A stretch of 33,413 nucleotides of DNA from a bacterium (GTDB lineage Bacteria > Electryoneota > AABM5-125-24 > Hatepunaeales > Hatepunaeaceae), in the NCBI GenBank assembly GCA_013202285.1, contig JABMRV010000186.1, positions 1-33,413 on the forward strand, read 5' to 3'. Under the pieces are notes generated by a model, which saw only the letters and a program-made list of their open reading frames with translations, made no database searches and had not been told where the DNA came from. Shown piece after piece: positions 1-8,219 of this stretch (positions are counted from its first letter, which is position 1; every line of letters starts with the position of its first letter). Made by a program: the position numbers and the translations under genes.

Positions 1-687
1 CAGGTCGGCGAGGAGGAATCCGTCAGTGTGCTGTTCGATCTGACCGGCGATCACCGGTTGGAGGGGATGGTCTGGAGTGCTGAAGCGGCTGACGTGGTTG
101 ACTGGGTTATCCATGTCCGCTCGGTGATCTGGTACTGGTGGACTGAGGAGAATGAGCTGTCGCTTCCGGTCGATTCGAGGCAGGAGTTCGCAGTTTTTCC
201 GTTCAATCCGGACTCTGATTCGCTCTCGTTCCGGTGGTATCTGAACGATGAGCAATTGGAGTTTGACATCACAGAGGATGTGATAACTGTTGATTTCCCT
301 GATGTTGGGAATCATTCGCTTGTAAGCATCGTTCACGATGGCTGCGGGGTTGATACGGTCACCTGGGAGATAGATGTTTACGATCCGAACAGAACTGCTT
401 TTGACAACCTCGATCCTCTGCCCGATTGTATTTCGTTGTTCGATCCTCGTCCCAATCCCTTCAACGCCACGACCACTATTTCCTACCAGCTCCCCGAACC
501 GGGCGAGGTTTCGATCATGATTTATGATATCCGGGGACGGTTGGTAACTATGTTAACTGAAGGGAAAACTAATGCTGGTTTTCATAGCGTAGTCTGGGAT
601 GGCAGTAGCGTTCCTTCAGGGATATATCTCTGTCACATGAGAGCCGTGGGATACTCACGCAGTGTTAAAATGGTTTTGGTTAGGTAA
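1..687 (+). CDS. Secreted protein with FlgD/T9SS-like C-terminal sorting domain, 5'-truncated by window
   Basis: Frame is open from base 1 (QVGEEESVSVLFDLTGD...) to TAA at 685-687. C-terminus 'FDPRPNPFNATTTISYQLPEPGEVSIMIYDIRGRLV...WDGSSVPSGIYLCHM...KMVLVR' is the classic sorting-domain pattern. Confidence 0.85.
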   Translation, partial: QVGEEESVSVLFDLTGDHRLEGMVWSAEAADVVDWVIHVRSVIWYWWTEENELSLPVDSRQEFAVFPFNPDSDSLSFRWYLNDEQLEFDITEDVITVDFPDVGNHSLVSIVHDGCGVDTVTWEIDVYDPNRTAFDNLDPLPDCISLFDPRPNPFNATTTISYQLPEPGEVSIMIYDIRGRLVTMLTEGKTNAGFHSVVWDGSSVPSGIYLCHMRAVGYSRSVKMVLVR

Positions 688-689
688 CC

Positions 690-826
690 CCTCCTTAGTC
701 CCCCCCCCTACTGGCGTAGGGGGGGAAGTTTTAGACACTCCCCCTGAGTCCCCCCCTGCAATAGCAGGGGGGGATTTTTTAGATACCCCCCCTTTGTTCC
801 CTCCTGCAATAGCAGGGGGGGATAAT
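690..826. repeat. Three tandem imperfect ~45-50 bp units, each with a C-run/G-run hairpin
   Basis: Units read 'ccccccccta-ctggcg-taggggggg', 'ccccccctgcaatagcaggggggga', 'ccctcctgcaatagcaggggggga', separated by 'cccct(g/t)agtc'-like spacers. Confidence 0.85.
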
Positions 827-945
827 TGTAAACTAAATTACTGGTAACTGCCGCCATAAAGTCGAAGAGAGTTTGCTAAAAGTCATTTTAGATAGTAAAT
901 TAGCCGATACTAAGAAAGAGACGATAATCCCGGACTGAAAGAAAG

Positions 946-2013
946 ATGAACTTAGATAAACTGATAGAATCCGCTGAACAGCGCCTGATTGAAATTGAAG
1001 CTGAGATGACACAGCCCGATGTACTTTCGGACAGGCGACGCATGACTTCACTGGCTCGTGAACACCGGCGGCTGAAAGAACTGTTTGATATCCATGAACA
1101 GATTGACAAGACCCGCAGGGAGATTAGCGAAACAGAAGAAGCCCTTAATGATCCGGAACTCGCTGAGTTAGCAGAGGTTGAATTACCCGATCTGAAAAAT
1201 AAACTTGAGCTTCTCGAATCGAAGATGAGAACACTGCTGGTTCCGGAAGATTCTGAAGATTCCCGCAATGCGGTGCTTGAGATCCGAGCAGGTACAGGCG
1301 GCGATGAGGCGGGGCTGTTCGGAGCCGACCTGTTTAAGATGTACCAGCATTATTTCGAACAACGAGGATGGTCTTACAAGGTGGTAAACGGCAATTTCTC
1401 CAACCTTGGCGGAGTGAAGGAACTGCTTATCTCAGTAACCGGCGACGGAGTGTATGGACGATTGAAGTTAGAATCGGGAGTTCACCGCGTTCAACGTGTA
1501 CCGACAACCGAAACCTCCGGACGAGTTCACACCTCCGCTGCCACGGTAGCGGTTCTCCCTGAAGCCGAGGAGATCGATGTCAAGATCGATCAGTCTGACT
1601 TGAAAATCGATACTTTCAGATCGTCCGGCCCCGGAGGACAGCATGTAAACAAAACCGATTCAGCCATCCGTTTGACGCACCTTCCAACCGGAATCGTTGT
1701 TACATGCCAGGACGAAAAATCTCAGCTTAAGAACAAAATGCAGGCGATGAAGGTGCTCCGTTCGCGGCTGTTCAAGATAGCCCTCGAAGAAGAGCAGAGC
1801 AAACGCGCCGCTCAACGGAAGAGTCAGGTTGGCAGCGGTGACAGGTCCGCAAAGATCAGAACATATAATTTTCCGCAGGGACGGATAACCGATCACAGGC
1901 TTCCCATTACGATCTACCGCCTGAATGAAGTCCTTGCCGGTGAACTTGATCTTCTGCTCGATCCACTTGCTGATTATTTTGCCAAAGAGAAACTTGAGCA
2001 TGCGTTATCCTGA
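946..2013 (+). CDS. prfA: Peptide chain release factor 1
   Basis: 355 aa; GGQ motif in 'FRSSGPGGQHVNKTDSAIRLTHLPTGIVV'; RF1-type 'GRVHTSAATVAVLPE'; length and C-terminus fit RF1; no RF2-type programmed frameshift. Confidence 0.97.
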   Translation: MNLDKLIESAEQRLIEIEAEMTQPDVLSDRRRMTSLAREHRRLKELFDIHEQIDKTRREISETEEALNDPELAELAEVELPDLKNKLELLESKMRTLLVPEDSEDSRNAVLEIRAGTGGDEAGLFGADLFKMYQHYFEQRGWSYKVVNGNFSNLGGVKELLISVTGDGVYGRLKLESGVHRVQRVPTTETSGRVHTSAATVAVLPEAEEIDVKIDQSDLKIDTFRSSGPGGQHVNKTDSAIRLTHLPTGIVVTCQDEKSQLKNKMQAMKVLRSRLFKIALEEEQSKRAAQRKSQVGSGDRSAKIRTYNFPQGRITDHRLPITIYRLNEVLAGELDLLLDPLADYFAKEKLEHALS

Positions 2014-2095
2014 GCTTGATCTATGCCAGTAAGAGGTTTCCGGATATTGCAATGATGAGTAGTAAAAGGACAAAGATATTTAATCAGGGGATAAA

Positions 2096-3046
2096 TTGCG
2101 AGAAGTAACGCGAGCCCAACGAGTCCGTCTCGGTGTATTCCTGCTGGTTTCCAGCAGCGTTCTCCTGACAATTATTATTATCATCACCGGGGCAAAGTTC
2201 CTCGAGAAACGCGATTATTATTTAGTGCATTACAAGGATGTCTCTGTCAGCGGTATTGAAATCGGCGCCCAGGTCAAATATCATGGTGTGCGTGTCGGTA
2301 GAGTGGACAAGATCTATATCGACCCGGAACAGATTGAAACCATCGTGTTAGTCCTGTCGCTGGAACACGGAACACCTGTGAAGACCGACGTAAAGGCTGT
2401 TTTGTCCTCAATCTCACTCACCGGCATCAAGATAATCGAACTGACCGGAGGCTCCAGTGATGCTCCTTTGCTTGAACCTGATTCGGATATCCCTGCTGGG
2501 GAATCTTCGATGCAGATGATAACCGGTAAGGCTGAAATAGTTGCAGAAAAACTCGAACTGGTACTCAATAACCTTGCAGTCATGACCGGAAGCGATAACC
2601 AGGAGAGATTATTCAGGATGATTGACAACACGGCTGCAGTTCTCGCTGATGTACATGTTATTCTTGATGATAACCGCGATCGGATTAGCCGTACAGCGGA
2701 GAACCTCGAAATTGCTTCAGATGAGATTCGTAAGTTGTCAGAATCTGAAGCTTTCGGTCGGATACTCGCTCATCTTGATACAACAACCTCTGAAATCCAG
2801 AGCGCTGAATTAGGGAAGGCTATCGAGGAACTCCGTGATGCACTAAGCCAGGCACGTAGTACATTCACGCATCTTGACCTGACACTGCTCAAGGGCAGGC
2901 ACGATATCCTTACATCGCTGGAAATCATGCGGGAAACCCTTGACTCTTTCAACGAGTTCGCCCGCATCATCTCCGAAGATCCATCTCTATTACTACGTGG
3001 TACGCGCACAGAGGAAGTACACCGGAGGAGAGATACTCGAAAGTAA
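2096..3046 (+). CDS. MlaD/MCE-domain protein (lipid transport substrate-binding component)
   Basis: N-terminal TM segment then MCE core 'YYLVHYKDVSVSGIEIGAQVKYHGVRVGRVDKIYID...VKTDVKAVLSSISLTGIKIIELTGG'. TTG start preceded by a purine-rich 'cagggga'. Confidence 0.92.
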   Translation: MREVTRAQRVRLGVFLLVSSSVLLTIIIIITGAKFLEKRDYYLVHYKDVSVSGIEIGAQVKYHGVRVGRVDKIYIDPEQIETIVLVLSLEHGTPVKTDVKAVLSSISLTGIKIIELTGGSSDAPLLEPDSDIPAGESSMQMITGKAEIVAEKLELVLNNLAVMTGSDNQERLFRMIDNTAAVLADVHVILDDNRDRISRTAENLEIASDEIRKLSESEAFGRILAHLDTTTSEIQSAELGKAIEELRDALSQARSTFTHLDLTLLKGRHDILTSLEIMRETLDSFNEFARIISEDPSLLLRGTRTEEVHRRRDTRK

Positions 3047-3094
3047 ACCTGTTCCCGATCTGCATTCGGAAGGTTATAAAAGCGGAGATTCAAT

Positions 3095-3733
3095 TTGAAA
3101 ATCAGGACATTTCTTGTCGGCATACTTCTTTTAATTATTACCGCTGGCTGCACCAGGCAGATTCTCGTAACCAGTTACTACCTTCTCGAATACCAGCCAT
3201 CTCCCAGAAACGAAAAACTGATCCTCGAAAACCAGATTCCTTACCGCGTCCAGGTAAGAAATTTCAAGATACCTCGTTCGTATGATTCTATACGCATAAT
3301 CGCACGATTCTCAAGTCATCAGATCAACTATTATCGATACAGCCTCTGGGCGGTAAGACCACAGGTTGCCGTGGCGGATATGCTGGTGCAACATATCAAC
3401 GCCTACCGTCTTTTCAAGGGATGTCAGCGTGAATTTCTCGAAGAACGTCCCGATTATGAGATTACCGGTGAGATCTTTCAGATTGAGAAATTTGACAGCG
3501 AACAGTACTCCGCAGCACATCTGAAGATGTCCTTCGATCTGTATGATTACGACAGCAAGGACCGCCTGGTCACTCACGTATTTGATCGTGAGGTTCCCAT
3601 ACAAGGTGAAAGCATGACCATATTCGCCAAGGTAATTAGTGACATTGTCGAGGAGGAGACGGAGAATTTCCTCATAGAAGTAACCGACTATTTCTACCCG
3701 CCTGAAGTTGATTCCACACAGGTGCCAGAATGA
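3095..3733 (+). CDS. ABC-type transport auxiliary lipoprotein (PqiC/ABC_trans_aux-like)
   Basis: Lipobox 'LLLIITAGC'; 'YYLLEYQPS...YRVQVRNFKIPRSYDSIRIIARFSSHQINYYRYSLWAVRPQVAVADMLVQHI' fits the auxiliary family; located in MCE operon; TTG start. Confidence 0.8.
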   Translation: MKIRTFLVGILLLIITAGCTRQILVTSYYLLEYQPSPRNEKLILENQIPYRVQVRNFKIPRSYDSIRIIARFSSHQINYYRYSLWAVRPQVAVADMLVQHINAYRLFKGCQREFLEERPDYEITGEIFQIEKFDSEQYSAAHLKMSFDLYDYDSKDRLVTHVFDREVPIQGESMTIFAKVISDIVEEETENFLIEVTDYFYPPEVDSTQVPE

Positions 3734-5319
3734 AAGAACGGCTGCTCGCGGGACTATTTCTGCTGATTATATGCTTTAATACAGGCATAGGTCAGCCAGA
3801 CTACGAGTCAATCAGGAAACAAGATACATGGTTGACACCCTCTGCAGAACAGCAGCTATACATTGAAGGTCTCGATGATCGCAAGGGACTGGGACGGATA
3901 TTCGTACCGGCAATGACGAGTGGTTCCAACGAACCCAACTATGCTGTATTCCAGGATGACGAACTAATGGGACAGCGCAATATGGGCGAAAGTTTCTTCC
4001 TGAAACCCGGAACCTACACCGTTGTCCTGGGATCAGGAAACCTCGATCAGCGCATACGCCGCAAGATCAATATCGGAAGGGAAGAAACCGTCATATTGCA
4101 TACCGACTGGAGCGCACTTACGATAGAAGTTATCGATGAGACCCGCAACTACTTCAAACAGGACTTTCAGGTTTTTCGTGTAGAAACTGCTGAGAGTTAT
4201 GGCATTATTCCGGCGATTAATCCGGAATTAGGCGAACATCTTCAAACTTTAATCCTCTCGCCGGGATTATATAAAATTGTTGGTAGGGGAGAGAATTTTA
4301 ATACTTTTGTAAACTTTGCAACAGTTCTGTTGGAACCGGGCGGTTATACACCCTTTACAGTGGTAATAGATTCTGAGACTAAGAACTTCATTGGAGCCGG
4401 CATTCTGACAGCCTCATCACAGCTTCGCCAACGTAAGAACTGGAGCATTTTCGGTGCCATTCATGGTAATTTTGACATAACGGCAGAGAATGATGAATCT
4501 GATGATGAGATTAAAAACGATTATACACTGAAGAGTATGTTGGAAAACAGGCTGCTCTATGATAATTTTCCCCATTACTACTTGTCAAACAATCTGCTCG
4601 AATTTCGTGCACTTCGACAGGAGGGTGAAAAGTTCCAGATCCAGCAGGATCTTTTAACCTTGAAGAACACGTATGTTTATTATATTTTGAACTGGCTGGG
4701 TGGATACAGCAGACTAAGCTTAAACACACATCTTTTTGAAACTATAGAACGATTTGACCCTCCGGAGAATGTTGCCTATATCGATCAAAGGGGTACTACC
4801 AGGATCAAAGGTGAAACCAAATCACGGCTGAAGCCCTCTATTTATCCTCTTGAGCTTAAAGAAGGGCTCGGAATCAACTTGACTCCCGTCAAGACTTTCA
4901 TCGCTCATGTAAACCTGAGACTGGGTCTGGGTTATTGGCAAACCTATAACAAAGACGTGTACTTCAGTTGTCCAAATATTATTGATACTACCTACACGGA
5001 TGCGGGTGATACAATTCTTGTCGAATATAACACATTTGAACGTACCGACGACTTATCTCAGAATGGTTTGGAAACGGCGTTGGTCTCTAATCTCTCACTT
5101 CTACGTAACTTGTCGGTAACAACAGAGATCGAAATCCGGTTTCCCTTCGGAAAGGAAAATGAACCGGAATTTGAACTGGAGAACTTTATCACCCTTCGTG
5201 TTGCCAAGGGTGTCGCCATCGAACACACATTAAGATTGAAGAGTAACCCACATCCTACGCATAAACACACTATCCAGGAACATTTTATTTCCGTCCGTCT
5301 AAGTTACTATCTCTTTTAA
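3730..5319 (+). CDS. Predicted outer-membrane beta-barrel protein with N-terminal PEGA-like segment, encoded in the MCE operon
   Basis: 529 aa; signal peptide 'MKERLLAGLFLLIICFNTGIGQ'; ATGA overlap with the lipoprotein gene; alternating strands in C-terminal half and terminal aromatic 'RLSYYLF' typical of OM barrels. Confidence 0.65.
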   Translation: MKERLLAGLFLLIICFNTGIGQPDYESIRKQDTWLTPSAEQQLYIEGLDDRKGLGRIFVPAMTSGSNEPNYAVFQDDELMGQRNMGESFFLKPGTYTVVLGSGNLDQRIRRKINIGREETVILHTDWSALTIEVIDETRNYFKQDFQVFRVETAESYGIIPAINPELGEHLQTLILSPGLYKIVGRGENFNTFVNFATVLLEPGGYTPFTVVIDSETKNFIGAGILTASSQLRQRKNWSIFGAIHGNFDITAENDESDDEIKNDYTLKSMLENRLLYDNFPHYYLSNNLLEFRALRQEGEKFQIQQDLLTLKNTYVYYILNWLGGYSRLSLNTHLFETIERFDPPENVAYIDQRGTTRIKGETKSRLKPSIYPLELKEGLGINLTPVKTFIAHVNLRLGLGYWQTYNKDVYFSCPNIIDTTYTDAGDTILVEYNTFERTDDLSQNGLETALVSNLSLLRNLSVTTEIEIRFPFGKENEPEFELENFITLRVAKGVAIEHTLRLKSNPHPTHKHTIQEHFISVRLSYYLF

Positions 5320-5320
5320 A

Positions 5321-6430
5321 ATGGCGCGCCGAGAACGTGAACCTGGCTTTCGCGTGGAAGCCGATTGTATTCGGCTGCTCACCGATCTGCGACGTGGAGG
5401 ACCTCCGCGGCTGCTACAAGACATGTCCGACGCCATCGAACAGTTTGACAATATATGCGTTGAGATCGACATCTCAATTCTTGAGCGTATCGACAGCCTT
5501 GGGGCGTCCTTTTTCGCTGAATTAACGGTAAGCGGGCATCTTGCCGGAAAGGAAGTGCATTTTACCGGTCTTTGTGAAGCAGTAGATAAGGGAATGTCTG
5601 TCTATTACTTCCCAGCTCCCGAGGTTCGCCTGCCTGTTAAAAAAACCGGTCGCATCGAATCGCTCGGTCAGAGGCTGATCGAATTCTGGGAAGCCGTTGG
5701 CGACTTATTGCTGATGGTCTCTGAAATCATCTACTGGTCAGTGGTTGCATTGTGGCGGGGTGAAGGTCATCGCAAGGGAGCAGTGGAAGCGCAGGCTCTG
5801 ACAATCGGCGTCGGGGCGCTGCCGGTGGTAGCGCTGATTGCCTTCCTCATAGGGCTGATCCTGGCGCTGCAGTCCGCCGAACAGCTAAGGCAGTTTGGCG
5901 CTAACATTTACGTAGCCGATCTGGTAGCAATTGCCATGACTACTGAGATGGGGCCGCTCATGACCGCAATCCTGCTCGCAGGCAGGAGTGGATCGGCGAT
6001 TGCCGCGGAGATTGCCACCATGCAGGTCAACGAGGAGATCGACGCCCTGAAAACCATGGGCTTGAATCCAATACGCTACGTGGTTGTACCGAAGTTATGG
6101 GGCATTCTGCTAACGGCGCCGCTGCTGACAATCCTGTCGGTTGTGATCGGGATTGGAGGAGGTCTGGTTATCGGCGTCACATCCCTCGACCTTACACCAC
6201 GCGCATTCCTGGTGGAAGTTTCCTCCGCCCTTTACATGGAAGACATCATCTCAGGGTTAGTCAAGAGTGTAGTTTTCGCTGTGCTTATCGTAATAGTTGC
6301 GGCATATTTTGGTTTCCGCGTTACGGGAGGATCGGAGGGCGTTGGGCGCGTGACGACCTCCTCTGTAGTAGTTTCCATCTTTGCTGTGATCGTGGCTGAT
6401 GCTTTGTTGGGGCTGGCGTTTTATATGTAG
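5321..6430 (+). CDS. MlaE-family ABC permease with N-terminal STAS-like domain
   Basis: MlaE signatures 'EMGPLMTAILLAGRSGSAIAAEIATMQVNEEIDALKTMGLNPIRYVVVPK'; N-terminus 'CVEIDISILERIDSLGASFFAELTVSG' is STAS-like; starts 1 nt after previous stop. Confidence 0.92.
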   Translation: MARREREPGFRVEADCIRLLTDLRRGGPPRLLQDMSDAIEQFDNICVEIDISILERIDSLGASFFAELTVSGHLAGKEVHFTGLCEAVDKGMSVYYFPAPEVRLPVKKTGRIESLGQRLIEFWEAVGDLLLMVSEIIYWSVVALWRGEGHRKGAVEAQALTIGVGALPVVALIAFLIGLILALQSAEQLRQFGANIYVADLVAIAMTTEMGPLMTAILLAGRSGSAIAAEIATMQVNEEIDALKTMGLNPIRYVVVPKLWGILLTAPLLTILSVVIGIGGGLVIGVTSLDLTPRAFLVEVSSALYMEDIISGLVKSVVFAVLIVIVAAYFGFRVTGGSEGVGRVTTSSVVVSIFAVIVADALLGLAFYM

Positions 6431-6496
6431 AAACAGAATATCTGAATACTCGTCGTTCTGGCGGAACAGTCTGTCCGAGAATATGAATATCGGATT

Positions 6497-6577
6497 GTCA
6501 TTGCGAGCGTAGCGAAGCAATCTCATTGATAATACGGACATTAGGGATTGCTTCGTCACTTCGTTCCTCGCAAAGAC
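6497..6577. repeat. REP-like inverted repeat pair ('gtcattgcgagcgtagcgaagcaatctc' / 'gggattgcttcgtcacttcgttcctcgcaaagac')
   Basis: Right arm reverse complement 'gtctttgcgaggaacgaagtgacgaagcaatccc' aligns with left arm 6497-6524 apart from a short internal length difference. Confidence 0.85.
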
Positions 6578-6637
6578 ACTATTCTCGTATACGCTGAAAT
6601 CAGTTATATCATTAACGAAAATCAATATGGAGGAAAA

Positions 6638-6907
6638 ATGAGTAAACTAACTGCAATGGAAGTACATCTGCGGATGAAAGTTTTGAAAACAATAAAAGAG
6701 AGTACATTGCAACAGAAGGAAGTTGATTGTGTATTAAAAACGATTGAAGAAGTGCAAGAAGAAAATCCCGACTATGAGGAATTTCAATTAATAAATGTTC
6801 ATGTGCAGGTAATTGGTAACCATAAAATAGTAGAACGCAAGGATGCAATAGAAACTTTGGATCTGCTATATAAGTTTCTGCATCTTCGAGAAGGTAATCA
6901 AGAATGA
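6638..6907 (+). CDS. Small hypothetical protein (89 aa), AT-rich gene
   Basis: ATG at 6638 preceded by 'ggagg'; MSKLTAMEVHLRMKVLKTIKESTLQQKEVDCVLKTIEEVQ... The longer listed start at 6548 reads through the repeat and is unlikely. Confidence 0.7.
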   Translation: MSKLTAMEVHLRMKVLKTIKESTLQQKEVDCVLKTIEEVQEENPDYEEFQLINVHVQVIGNHKIVERKDAIETLDLLYKFLHLREGNQE

Positions 6908-7036
6908 TCAAAAACTATTTTGACAATATAATCGTCTGACGAGCTATTCGACGGATTGAAACTCGGCAGTATTTAAGATGATCAAATATTTTTCCATTCA
7001 CTAATTCACTAAAACTGTACAACAAAAGAGATTTTT

Positions 7037-8197
7037 ATGAATCGGAAGGTTCTACTCGTAGATGATGAGCCTGACATCCTCGATGCCTTCAAGAGACTAT
7101 TAAGGAATAAGATTCCACACGATACCGCATTGAGCGGATTCGAGGGATTGGAGAAGCTCGCATCCGAAGGTCCTTATGCAGTGGTTGTATCGGATCTTCA
7201 GATGCCCGAGATGGATGGAATTCAATTCCTGAAGAAATCAAAGGAATTATACCCCGATACAGTCAGGGTGATGCTAACCGGTAAAGCAGACTTCGAAACC
7301 GCCATTGATGCTGTAAATGACGGACATATATTCAGGTTTCTAAGGAAGCCCTGCCCGCAGGAAACATTTATGAGCACACTTGAAGCATCCATTCAGCAGC
7401 ATCGGCTGATAACTGCCGAGAAGGAACTGCTTGAAAAGACGCTTTCGGGCAGCATTAAAATGCTGGTTGAGGTTCTCGGTTTGGTTAATCCGGCGGCTTT
7501 CGGACGCGCCATTCGCATCAAGAACTATGTCCGGGCAATAGTGAAACAACTGGAACTTACAGATTCATGGCAATATGAAGTAGCTGCTCTGCTGTCACAA
7601 CTCGGTTGTGTTACCATTGGAAAGGAGACCCTGGAAAAGTGGATAAACGATTTACCGCTTGACAGCAGCGAAATGATTATGGTGCAGGAGCATCCCAAAA
7701 TCGGTTCCAACCTCCTTGTTAACATTCCCCGGCTCGGCACAGTCGCAAGGATGGTCGCAGCTCAATCCCAGTATAAATACAAACCTGACAAAGCGAACAT
7801 CCACGAACAGGATATTGGCGACATCGGAGGTCACCTTCTCAAAATAGCGCTTCACTTTGACAAGCAGATACAACAGGGCAAATCACCGGGAATCGTTATC
7901 GAGGAAATGTTAGAGAATCCGAAGAACTTCCAGCCCGAGGCTGTGGCTGCACTGAAGGATATCGAAGTGGTCGCCTCAGATGAAATACCCAAGAGTATTA
8001 AGGTAAATCACTTCGATGTGGAAATGGTGCTCGACGAGGATATCAGAACAAGGAACGGAATGCTGGTTGCAGTGAAAGGTCAACTTGTAACGAAAACACT
8101 GTTGAAGCGGCTTCGTTCGTTTGATAAAAACCTCAATGTACAGCAATCTTTTCAAGTGACGAGAGATCAAGATCCATCAAAGCCTCCGATAAGGTAA
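7037..8197 (+). CDS. Response regulator with receiver domain and degenerate HD-GYP-like output domain
   Basis: Receiver 'VLLVDDEPDILDAF...VVVSDLQMPEMDGIQFL...VMLTGKAD...FRFLRKPC'; output domain resembles RpfG-type but canonical HD is replaced ('AALLSQLGCVTIGKETL'). Confidence 0.88.
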   Translation: MNRKVLLVDDEPDILDAFKRLLRNKIPHDTALSGFEGLEKLASEGPYAVVVSDLQMPEMDGIQFLKKSKELYPDTVRVMLTGKADFETAIDAVNDGHIFRFLRKPCPQETFMSTLEASIQQHRLITAEKELLEKTLSGSIKMLVEVLGLVNPAAFGRAIRIKNYVRAIVKQLELTDSWQYEVAALLSQLGCVTIGKETLEKWINDLPLDSSEMIMVQEHPKIGSNLLVNIPRLGTVARMVAAQSQYKYKPDKANIHEQDIGDIGGHLLKIALHFDKQIQQGKSPGIVIEEMLENPKNFQPEAVAALKDIEVVASDEIPKSIKVNHFDVEMVLDEDIRTRNGMLVAVKGQLVTKTLLKRLRSFDKNLNVQQSFQVTRDQDPSKPPIR

Positions 8198-8219
8198 AGA
8201 CATTCCATATAAGCGAGAA

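Noticed and set aside
662-847. 61-aa ORF across the C/G-run repeats
   Set aside because: Low-complexity translation of tandem hairpins; begins inside the preceding CDS.
6548-6637. Extended N-terminus of the 89-aa gene as listed in the ORF track
   Set aside because: Encoded by the REP-like repeat; the ATG at 6638 has a clear 'ggagg' RBS.
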